The position numbers were made by a program, and so were the translations under genes. A stretch of 64,000 nt of DNA from Lentzea sp. NBRC 105346 (lineage in GTDB: Bacteria; Actinomycetota; Actinomycetes; Mycobacteriales; Pseudonocardiaceae). Position 1 is the stretch's first letter; each line of letters begins with the position of its first letter. Under the pieces are notes generated by a model. That model made no database searches. It was not told where the DNA came from and worked only from the letters and a program-made list of their open reading frames with translations. Positions 17,244 to 24,986 of the stretch are shown here, one piece after another. The stretch lies in the NCBI RefSeq assembly GCF_030269605.1, contig NZ_BSTQ01000019.1, positions 62,001 to 126,000 of the forward strand. Reading direction: 5' to 3'.

Positions 17244-18812
17244 GTGCGCAGATCCCGTTGGGGCGCGGCGGCGCTGGCCGCCCCGCTCGCCGCATCACTG
17301 TTAGTGACACCCGTCCAAGCCGCAGCTGATCACCCGAAGAACCTCGACTCCTTCTACACCCAGCCGGTCAACTGGGCCGAATGCCCGGCCGGCTGGGTGA
17401 CCCCGTCCACGGGCGTCGAGTGCGCGACCGTCGTCGTTCCGTTGAACTACAAGAAGCCTGACGACGGCAACCTGGAGATCGCGATCTCCCGGAAGAAGGC
17501 CGCCGATCCCGCGCGCCGGCGCGGCATCCTGTTCACCAACCCAGGCGGTCCCGGTGGCAGCGGCCTGCGTCTGGTCAACTGGCTCAACGGCCAGGAGGCG
17601 CAACAGGTCTACGACGTCATCGGCATGGACCCGCGCGGCGTCGGCCGGTCGACGAATCTCTTGTGCATCACCACGTCCAGCGACGACGAGTTCCCGACGC
17701 GCCCCACCGAGGCACAGCTGTCCAACTGGACGGACTACGCGCGGGCGCAGGAGACGAACTGCCAGCGCGGCGGCGGTGACATGCGCCGGTTCATCAACAC
17801 GATGAACACCGCGCGCGACATGGACGTCATCCGCGGCGCGCTGGGGGAGAAGAAGCTCAACTACCTGGGCTACTCGTACGGCACGCACCTCGGTTCGGTG
17901 TACGGGTCGATGTTCCCGGCGAAGCTCGACCGCTCGGTGCTCGACTCCGCGCTCGACCCCAACAAGACGTGGCACGGTTCCGATCCTGATGTCGTCGACG
18001 CCATCGTCTGGAACTTCCGCAAGTGGACCGAGTGGGTCGCCGCGCGCAACAGCACTTACGGCCTGGGTACCACGGCTTCCGCCGTACGCGGCGAGGTCGA
18101 GAAGATCGCGCAGCGGCTGGTGTCCGGTCCTTACGGCGGTTACCAGGACCAGTCCGGGTTCGACAACGCCATCGGGCCGGCCACGCGGTACCGCAACACG
18201 TGGGCTTCGTTCGCTCGGCACGTTCAGCAGCTCAAGGTCGGGTCCGCTGACCCGGCGCAGACGCACGCCATGACCGCGGCCCTGGCGAAGATGGACATCG
18301 AGCCGACCTCGCCTGGGACTTACTACGCCGTTACGTGCGAGTGGGACTGGTCTACCGACGTGCAGTCGTACTACGCGGACATGCGGCGTTACCGGGACAA
18401 CCACCCGTACGGCGGCACTGTCGAGTATGGCGCGCCGCAGAACTGCACGTTCCGGTCGTTCGAGCGGCCCGAGCTGATTCCGCCGATCACTCGGAAGTAT
18501 CCGACCGGGTTGGTGATCAACTCCGACGGCGACATTCAGACTCCGTATGCCAACGGGCAGGCGATGGCCGAGCACCTGCGGGAGCCGTTGATCAGTGTGT
18601 CCAACTCCGGGATTCACGGGCACTATGCGTTGCGCGGCAACGCTTGTGTGGACAAGCTCGTCAACAAGTATCTGGTGTCCGGCGTGCTGCCGGCTTCGCG
18701 GACCACGTGCCCTGGGACCGACGTGGCGGAGAACGTGCAGCCCGGCATCCAGTCGGAGAAGCCGCTGGCCGAGCTGTTCACGGAGATCGCGACGGCCGAG
18801 CAGCCGTACTGA
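17244..18812 (+). CDS. Secreted alpha/beta hydrolase, tripeptidyl aminopeptidase (SlpD/E, TAP-like) family
   Basis: A 522-residue exported hydrolase. A signal peptide (1 to about 27, ending VQAAA) is followed by the alpha/beta core with oxyanion region FTNPGGPGGSG and DPRGVGRS. The nucleophile elbow is GYSYGT (Ser211), and the C-terminal TAP-like domain carries the probable acid in NSDGDIQTP and the histidine in GIHGHYAL (His458 or His460). Streptomyces homologues remove N-terminal tripeptides from extracellular proteins. GTG 17244 follows GGAGGAAAAC. It converges with the hydrolase gene at 18901 across a long palindrome. Confidence 0.92.
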   Translation: MRRSRWGAAALAAPLAASLLVTPVQAAADHPKNLDSFYTQPVNWAECPAGWVTPSTGVECATVVVPLNYKKPDDGNLEIAISRKKAADPARRRGILFTNPGGPGGSGLRLVNWLNGQEAQQVYDVIGMDPRGVGRSTNLLCITTSSDDEFPTRPTEAQLSNWTDYARAQETNCQRGGGDMRRFINTMNTARDMDVIRGALGEKKLNYLGYSYGTHLGSVYGSMFPAKLDRSVLDSALDPNKTWHGSDPDVVDAIVWNFRKWTEWVAARNSTYGLGTTASAVRGEVEKIAQRLVSGPYGGYQDQSGFDNAIGPATRYRNTWASFARHVQQLKVGSADPAQTHAMTAALAKMDIEPTSPGTYYAVTCEWDWSTDVQSYYADMRRYRDNHPYGGTVEYGAPQNCTFRSFERPELIPPITRKYPTGLVINSDGDIQTPYANGQAMAEHLREPLISVSNSGIHGHYALRGNACVDKLVNKYLVSGVLPASRTTCPGTDVAENVQPGIQSEKPLAELFTEIATAEQPY

Positions 18813-18814
18813 AC

Positions 18815-18880
18815 GTAAGACTCAAGGGGCCGGAGGGTAAGACTCGCGCGAGTCTTACCCTCCGGCCCCTTACGTCTTAC
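18815..18880. terminator. Long loop-less palindrome between convergent genes (bidirectional terminator)
   Basis: Positions 18824-18871 form a perfect 48-bp palindrome with no loop, centred on GCGC. Flanking arms GTAAGAC (18815-18821) and GTCTTAC (18874-18880) extend the symmetry to about 66 bp. It fills the space between two convergent stops, so it can terminate both transcripts. Confidence 0.85.
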
Positions 18881-18900
18881 CTTCCGGCCACCCGTTCAGG

Positions 18901-20121
18901 TCAGGCGAACCAGGTGCCGCCGCCCGTTTGCTTGTACCCCAACGTCCGGTACACGGCATCGATCAGCGATTGGCCCCGCTCGTTCACCGACAGCCCAGGC
19001 CCCTGCCGGTTCATGGTGTACCCGAACGACAGCCGAGCCTTGGGGTCGGCGAACCCGTACGAGCCACCCATCCCGGTGTGCCCGAACGCCTCCTCCGGCA
19101 CCAGCCAGCCCTCACGGTCGTTCGGTGCCAGGTAAGAGTTGTCGGTGGCCTTCTGGAACCCGAGCCCGAACCGCGAAGGCACCATCACCACGGCGTCGAG
19201 GCCGGACACGGAAACGGCCGACATCTGCGGAATCTGTTCCTCGGAAACGAGTCGCACGCCGTTGTACGAACCACCCAAAGCCAGCGGCCGGTACATCCCT
19301 GCCAGGCCCCGCGCATTCGAGATGCCACCGATGGCACCCATTTCGGCGGCGTGCGCGGCGCGCGAGTCGGACTCGCCGGGCGCCATGTAGCCGCCGTTGT
19401 TGAGCAACATCAGGCCGGGTACCGACTCGGGTTGCGTCAATGCGGTGATGAACAGTGACGGCAGCAGGATTCCGGGCTGCGTCGGGTCCACCGGAATGGT
19501 CGGCGCCACGTTCGGCTCGAGATCCTCGGGCAGGCCCAGCCAGAAGTCCAGGCCCAGCGGGCCCGACACCTCCTTCTCGAAGAACTGGCCCAGCGACACG
19601 CCGGTCACGCGGCGGACGACCTCGCCGACGAGGAAGCCGAACGTCAGGCCGTGGTAGCCGTGGCGGGTGCCGGGCTCCCACAGCGGGGCGGCGGCGGCCA
19701 GCGCGGAGGTCATCACGTCCCAGTCGTAGAACGCGCCCGCGGGCAGCCAGTCGCGCAGCGCCGGCAGACCCACCGAGTGGTTCAGCAGGTGCCTGACCAG
19801 CACGTTCTCCTTGCCGTTCCGGGCGAACTCCGGCCAGTAGTAGGAGACCGGCTGGTTCAGGTCCAGCAGCCCGCGCGAGGCGAGGATGTGCGCGGACAGC
19901 GCCGTGGCGCCCTTGGTGCACGACCACACGTGCACGACCGTGTCCTCGGTCCACGGGCGTTGCGTGGCGGGGTCGGCTACACCACCCCAGAGATCGACGA
20001 CGGGTTCACCGTCGATGGTCACGTGGACTGAGGCTCCGACCTCGCCCCGCTCCGCGAAGTTGCGTTCGAATTCTGCGCGCACCTCGCTGAACTGCGGGGC
20101 ACAGGTTCCCTGGATCGACAT
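18901..20121 (-). CDS. Serine hydrolase, class C beta-lactamase/EstB-like esterase
   Basis: A 406-residue protein of the beta-lactamase-related serine hydrolase family. The SxxK nucleophile motif is Ser67-Cys-Thr-Lys70, the second motif region is GYHGLTFG (YxG rather than the YxN of beta-lactamases), and the third region is near GHTGMGGSYGF. Absence of a signal peptide and the YxG variant favour a cytoplasmic esterase (EstB or LpqK-like) over a drug-hydrolysing lactamase. The ATG at 20121 follows GAGGAGAGG. It is divergent from the LuxR-type regulator. Confidence 0.9.
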   Translation of the reverse strand: MSIQGTCAPQFSEVRAEFERNFAERGEVGASVHVTIDGEPVVDLWGGVADPATQRPWTEDTVVHVWSCTKGATALSAHILASRGLLDLNQPVSYYWPEFARNGKENVLVRHLLNHSVGLPALRDWLPAGAFYDWDVMTSALAAAAPLWEPGTRHGYHGLTFGFLVGEVVRRVTGVSLGQFFEKEVSGPLGLDFWLGLPEDLEPNVAPTIPVDPTQPGILLPSLFITALTQPESVPGLMLLNNGGYMAPGESDSRAAHAAEMGAIGGISNARGLAGMYRPLALGGSYNGVRLVSEEQIPQMSAVSVSGLDAVVMVPSRFGLGFQKATDNSYLAPNDREGWLVPEEAFGHTGMGGSYGFADPKARLSFGYTMNRQGPGLSVNERGQSLIDAVYRTLGYKQTGGGTWFA

Positions 20122-20382
20122 TGACCCTCTCCTCGTCCGGGGCTGCGGCGGCGGCCGTCGGTTACAACTGAGAGAACGACATCACTCAGAGGAACCACGG
20201 ATTAGTAGGGAACACTTAGCGGCTAACGTGTTTGACCTCACACGGACGAACAGGCACACGCTGCGTGTTCGTCTGGGTACGCAAACCGCTACTTGTCGAA
20301 CAGATACACCCACATGGAAGACTGAGTAACCCACCGCCACGGCTGCCGGGAGGTCATCGTCGACACGCCGATCAGGAATGCG

Positions 20383-23157
20383 GTGTTGCCGCTCGTTGGA
20401 CGCGAACCAGAGCTGAAGGCCGTGCTCGACTGCGTCGACCGCGCGCCTGCCACGGGGTTGGTCGCGGTGCGCGTTTCCGGCGAGCCCGGGATCGGCAAGA
20501 CGAGCCTTCTCGGCGAGCTCGCCCGCCGGCTCCGGGAACGTCGCTACGGCGTGCTCGTGTCGGACTCCGACGTGCTCGGCAGACGCATTCCGTACGGCGC
20601 GATCGTGGCGGCGCTGCGCAGTGCCAGCTCGCGCGGCCCGATCGACAAGGTGCGGGCCGAAGCGCTGCAGGCCCTGGACCTCTCCGACGTCGAGGACACC
20701 GGCGCGTGGTTCGGCCGCGCGGCCGAACGCTTGGTCCGCGTGCTCACCGAGATGGCGTCGGCGCACCCGACCGCGTTGCTCGTCGACGATCTCGATCACG
20801 TCGACGACGACTCTCTCGCGCTGCTCACCCTGGTGCTCCGTCGAGTCTCAGCCGCTCCGCTGGTGCTGGTGGCGGCGAGTCGTTCGCATCCGAACGATGA
20901 TAACACCGCGGCCGAGGAACTGATCGACCGTTTGGAGCAGCACGCAGAGGTTATGCGGATCGAGCTCGCCCCGCTGACCGGGAGCGATGTCGCCCGCATC
21001 GTCGAGGCCGTCCTGGAGACGCCGGTCGACGAGGTGCTCGCCCACGAGGTGCACCAGCGTGCCGACGGCAACCCGTTCTTCGCGACCGAGATCGCCCGAT
21101 CGCTCAAAGAGCTCGACCTGGTCACGGTCGACGGCAACCGTGCGCGGCTCGCGGTCAGCCCGAACGCCATCCGGCTCACCCGGCGGGAGGCCGTGCTGCG
21201 CCGCGTCGCGCCGCTGACCCGCGACAGCCGGGCCGTCGCGCGGGCCGTCGCGGTGTTCCGCCGCGTCCGGCTCGACCAGATCGGCTTGCTCGCGCGCGTC
21301 GCCTCACTGCCCGAGGGCACCGTCGTCGAGGCGTTCGACGACCTGTTGCGCGCGGCCATCGTCGTGCGCGACGACGACCAGGGCTACCGGTTCTCGCACG
21401 CGCTCGTCGGCGAGGCGCTCTACCAGGAGGTCGGGCCCGCGCAACGCCGCCACCTGCACAGCCTGATCAGCTCGCGGCTGCTGGACGACCGCGAGCAGGG
21501 CCTGCCGGTCGACCTGCTGCAGCTGGCCTGGCACCTCGCCGAGTCGGCCGCGCCCGGCGATCTCGTGGCGGTGGGCGTCCTCGCCGAGGCCGCCCAGCTG
21601 GCTCGCGGTACCGCGCCCGAGACCGCCGCCGCGCTGTGCGGTCGCGCGCTGCAACTGTTGCCGCGCAACGCACCCGAACGCGCCGAACTGCTCGCGTTGC
21701 AGTGCCGCGTGCTCGCGCGGGCGTCCCGGCCGGCCGCCGCGATCGAACCGGGCGAGATCGCCCTGCAGGAGCTGCCGCCGGGCACCGAACGCGGCCGCGT
21801 CGCCACCGCGATGATCGCGAGCCTCTTCTCCGTCGGCCGGTTGACCGAGGCCATGGAGCTCGCCGACCGTGAGGTCGAGGCGGGCGAGGTGCCCGCGACG
21901 CTGCACGCCCAACGCGCGCTGCTGCTCGTGTTCCACGGCCGCTACGACGACGCGCTCGCCGAAGCGAAGCGGACCGAGACCCTGCCGATCTCCTCGCCCG
22001 CCGAGGGGGTCGTGGTCAACGAGCAGCTCGCGATGCTCACGTCGATGCTGTTCCGGCACGACCAGACCATCGAGTACTCGAACCGGGCGTTGCGCGCCTC
22101 CGAAGGCCAGCCGGTGCTCGAGTTCCAGGCGCTCGCGGTGTGCGCGTCGACCGGCGCGCTGGCCGGACTGGTGCACGACGCGTCGTGGCGGGTTCGCCGG
22201 GCCGAGGAACTGATGGAACAGGTCGGTTCCCACGCCTTCCGCGGCGAGCTCAACACGGCCCGCGTCGCGCTGGACTGGCTCGGCGGGCGCTGGGACGCCG
22301 CGCTCGACCGGATCGGCCGGATGGTGCCCGAGCTGGAGGCGAGCCGCGAGGTCATGATGCTCGGGGCCATGCAGGCGATGGAACTGGACATCCGCACCTG
22401 GCGCGGTGAGCTCGACGTGGCCGCCCGCCTGGCCGAGCTGAGCCCGCCGACGGCGGCGAACATGTCCCGGCTGCACGCGCTCGCCATGTCCGGTTACCTC
22501 ATCGCGAAGGGCGACACCGAGCAGGCCCGCGAGCTCATCGACCTGGCCGTCGGAATCCACGTCGAGGCCGCGTACAGCTGCGTGCTGCTCGCCCGCCTGA
22601 TCGAGCTCGACCTCGAGATGGGCCGGCTCGACGACGCGCGGCGCACGCTCGCCCAGCTGCACGAGGTGTCGGCGACCAGGGTGTCGCCGTGGTCCCGGAC
22701 CGCGATCCGCAGGGTCACCGGACTGGTCGACCAGGACGTCGACGCGTTGCACAGCGCGATCAACGAGGCCACGACCGGCGGTCTGGAGTTCGAGAAGGCC
22801 CGCGCCCAGCTGGCGCTCGGCGAGGTCGACGGGTCCGAGGTCCCGACGCTGGTCGAGGCGTACACGACGTTCCAGCGGCTCGGCGCGCACGGCCTGCGCC
22901 GCCAGGCGGGCAACCGGTTGCGCGCGCTCGGCGCCAAGGTGCCGCGCGCCCGGTCGAAGACGCCGGGCCTGCTCACCGAGGCCGAGGAGAACGTCGCCCG
23001 ACTGGTGCAGCAGGGCATGCGCAACCGCGACATCGCAGCCGCGCTGCACTACAGCCCGCGCACCATCGAGGTCTACCTGTCGCGCATCTACGCCAAGCTG
23101 CACGTCTCGTCACGGCTGGAGCTGGCCCGCGTGCTCGACACGATGCACCAGCGCTAG
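20383..23157 (+). CDS. LAL-type LuxR family transcriptional regulator
   Basis: A 924-residue ATP-binding regulator. Walker A is GEPGIGKTS (residues 33-41) and Walker B is ALLVDDLDHVDD (about 130-140). A long TPR-like alpha-helical middle (about 330-850) and a LuxR helix-turn-helix at 866-924 (GMRNRDIAAALHYSPRTIEVYLSRIYAKL) follow. This is the large ATP-binding LuxR (LAL) family, whose members often activate secondary-metabolite or catabolic operons. GTG 20383 follows AGGA. No cluster of biosynthetic genes is adjacent, so its target is not evident. The 260-bp divergent region upstream is notably AT-richer. Confidence 0.92.
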   Translation: MLPLVGREPELKAVLDCVDRAPATGLVAVRVSGEPGIGKTSLLGELARRLRERRYGVLVSDSDVLGRRIPYGAIVAALRSASSRGPIDKVRAEALQALDLSDVEDTGAWFGRAAERLVRVLTEMASAHPTALLVDDLDHVDDDSLALLTLVLRRVSAAPLVLVAASRSHPNDDNTAAEELIDRLEQHAEVMRIELAPLTGSDVARIVEAVLETPVDEVLAHEVHQRADGNPFFATEIARSLKELDLVTVDGNRARLAVSPNAIRLTRREAVLRRVAPLTRDSRAVARAVAVFRRVRLDQIGLLARVASLPEGTVVEAFDDLLRAAIVVRDDDQGYRFSHALVGEALYQEVGPAQRRHLHSLISSRLLDDREQGLPVDLLQLAWHLAESAAPGDLVAVGVLAEAAQLARGTAPETAAALCGRALQLLPRNAPERAELLALQCRVLARASRPAAAIEPGEIALQELPPGTERGRVATAMIASLFSVGRLTEAMELADREVEAGEVPATLHAQRALLLVFHGRYDDALAEAKRTETLPISSPAEGVVVNEQLAMLTSMLFRHDQTIEYSNRALRASEGQPVLEFQALAVCASTGALAGLVHDASWRVRRAEELMEQVGSHAFRGELNTARVALDWLGGRWDAALDRIGRMVPELEASREVMMLGAMQAMELDIRTWRGELDVAARLAELSPPTAANMSRLHALAMSGYLIAKGDTEQARELIDLAVGIHVEAAYSCVLLARLIELDLEMGRLDDARRTLAQLHEVSATRVSPWSRTAIRRVTGLVDQDVDALHSAINEATTGGLEFEKARAQLALGEVDGSEVPTLVEAYTTFQRLGAHGLRRQAGNRLRALGAKVPRARSKTPGLLTEAEENVARLVQQGMRNRDIAAALHYSPRTIEVYLSRIYAKLHVSSRLELARVLDTMHQR

Positions 23158-24140
23158 GACGTCGACGCCGGCGGCACGATCTGGCCGAGCGAGGTGCGCA
23201 CGCCGCCGGACTGGTAGCGCGCCACGGTGTCCGCGAGCTGCTCGCACGCGTGCTCGATAGCGAGGCGCGCGTCGTTGCGCTCCTGGGTGATCGCGGACAG
23301 CAGCAACGACGTCAGCGCCACGCTGCCGTTGAACAGCTGCAGCACGAGCATGGTCGTGAGCAGGCCCGCGTTCGGCGCGAAGTACCCGTTCGACGCGGCG
23401 AGCACGGCCATCGTCGAAACGATCAACGCGCACGGCGCGGCCAGCGCGTGCTGGAACCGCAGCGCCGCCCAGATGAGCAGCGGGAACACCAGGAAGAGCA
23501 GCTTCATCGTCGTCTCGGTCACGAAGTTCGCGACCCCGGTCGTCAGCACGAGGAGCAGGATCGCCTCGAGCAGCCGCTTCGGCGGCGCCACCCGCCACGT
23601 GCGCGGCATCGTCAGCAGCAGCGGCGCGAACACCAGCACACCCATCGCGTCGCCGGTCCACCACACCGACCAGGCCACGGGGAACTGGCTCCACGGCAGC
23701 GCCCCGGCGAGCTTCAGCGCGCCGACGCCGATCGTCGCGCTGACCGCCATGGCCCCGAGGGCGCCGACGAACACCAGCGCCAACGCGTCGCGCAGCCGGT
23801 CGAGCTCCACGCGGAACCCGATGCGTCGCAACAGGTAGACCGCGATGACGGGGGCGAGCGTGTTGCCCGCGGTGATGATGAAGAGGCTCACGATGGTCGG
23901 CGACAGCGTCAGGTTGACGGCGAACGCGCCGAGCGCGATGCCCGGCCACATCCGCCAGCCCGCGATCAGCAGGGCCGCGATGCAGATGCCGGTCGGCAGC
24001 CACAGCGGGGTGACCTGGTTGCGGACGAGCGCGAGAACGAGTCCAACCTGTGCGGTGGCGTAGTACGCGACTGCCACCGCCAGGATCTTCAGTGCGGTCC
24101 TGACCACCGCGTTCGGGCCGGGGGCGTTCACCGATCTCAT
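23154..24140 (-). CDS. Stand-alone MASE1 sensor membrane protein
   Basis: A 328-residue protein with about eight to ten membrane segments matching the MASE1 sensory domain: YYATAQVGLVLALVRNQVTPLWLPTGICIAA is the family signature region (key motif PLWLPTG), with WWTGDAMGVLVFAPLLL later. MASE1 is usually fused to GGDEF, histidine kinase or PP2C outputs; here only a short tail of about 45 residues with a helical ERNDARLAIEHACEQLADTV follows. The ATG at 24140 has AGGAG upstream. It overlaps the convergent LuxR gene by 4 bp. Confidence 0.85.
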   Translation of the reverse strand: MRSVNAPGPNAVVRTALKILAVAVAYYATAQVGLVLALVRNQVTPLWLPTGICIAALLIAGWRMWPGIALGAFAVNLTLSPTIVSLFIITAGNTLAPVIAVYLLRRIGFRVELDRLRDALALVFVGALGAMAVSATIGVGALKLAGALPWSQFPVAWSVWWTGDAMGVLVFAPLLLTMPRTWRVAPPKRLLEAILLLVLTTGVANFVTETTMKLLFLVFPLLIWAALRFQHALAAPCALIVSTMAVLAASNGYFAPNAGLLTTMLVLQLFNGSVALTSLLLSAITQERNDARLAIEHACEQLADTVARYQSGGVRTSLGQIVPPASTS

Positions 24141-24179
24141 GCTGCTCCTGCGTCCTGCGACCCGCCAGCGTTAGTTGTC

Positions 24180-24977
24180 GTGGAAGCCGCACTACTGGCC
24201 GGTACGCACCCGACGTTCGATGGATGGATGCGCACAGGCCAGGGGAGCGGTCACGAAACCATTCGGGTCAGCCGATCAGGTGGTACCGAGGTCGTCGGCA
24301 CCACCGAGGACGGACGCCGCGTGGTGGCGCTCGCGCTCGATTCCCCGGAAGGCGCGACGGTCACCGTATCGGAGCGGCTTGTCTTCCCCGTTTCGACGGG
24401 GATAACGGACGGTCAGGCACTCGTCCTGGTGCGGGATGGCACGACGGCGTGGCATCTGCTGCGCACGTGCGCCCACCTGAGGCCGGACGAGTCGATCGTC
24501 GTGCACGACGCCATGGGGGGCGTCGGTTCGCTCGCGGTCCAGCTCGCGCGGTCGTTCGGCGCCGGCAAGGTGATCGCCACGGAGACGTCGCAGCTGCGCC
24601 GCCGGCGAGCCGTGAAACTGGGCGCCGACATCGCGGTCGAGGCGGGTGTCGAAGGGCTGTGCGAACGGCTGGTCGAGGCCAACGACGGCCGTCAGGTCGA
24701 CGTCGTACTCGATCCAGGAGGCATGTTCTCCCCGTCTATCGACGCCGTCGCCCCGTTCGGCCGGGTCGTCTGCCACGGCGCCGACCGGGCGGAGTCCGTT
24801 GAGCTCAAACGCATCCACGGCGGGTCGCGCGCGGTCATCGGGTTCTGGTTCGCGCACTGCCTCGAACGGCCGGAGATGATCGCCCGTGCACTCAGTGAGC
24901 TGTTCGGGTTGACCTCGGCTGGGCGATTGCGTCCCCTTGTGGATGACGACTACTCGTTGACTGAGCCCGGCCGCTGA
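24180..24977 (+). CDS. Short zinc-binding dehydrogenase/quinone oxidoreductase-like (MDR) protein
   Basis: About 265 residues of the medium-chain dehydrogenase/reductase family: GTTAWHLL precedes the Rossmann motif VHDAMGGVGSLAVQLARSFGAGKVIATE, and VVLDPGGMFSPSIDAVAPFGRVVCHG matches the cofactor domain. The N-terminal GroES-like catalytic domain is strongly shortened: the first roughly 70 residues usually present (substrate entry loop) are missing, and only 39 bp separate this frame from the divergent MASE1 start. GTG 24180 is the longest start; ATG 24228 would shorten it further. It is either a domain-reduced protein or a 5'-truncated gene. It ends 9 bp before the molybdopterin oxidoreductase gene. 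Confidence 0.6.
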   Translation: MEAALLAGTHPTFDGWMRTGQGSGHETIRVSRSGGTEVVGTTEDGRRVVALALDSPEGATVTVSERLVFPVSTGITDGQALVLVRDGTTAWHLLRTCAHLRPDESIVVHDAMGGVGSLAVQLARSFGAGKVIATETSQLRRRRAVKLGADIAVEAGVEGLCERLVEANDGRQVDVVLDPGGMFSPSIDAVAPFGRVVCHGADRAESVELKRIHGGSRAVIGFWFAHCLERPEMIARALSELFGLTSAGRLRPLVDDDYSLTEPGR

Positions 24978-24986
24978 AGGGGAAGC

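Noticed and set aside
18901..20121. Antibiotic-resistance beta-lactamase
   Set aside because: SxxK is present, but the second motif is YxG not YxN and there is no signal peptide, so an esterase-like function is more likely.
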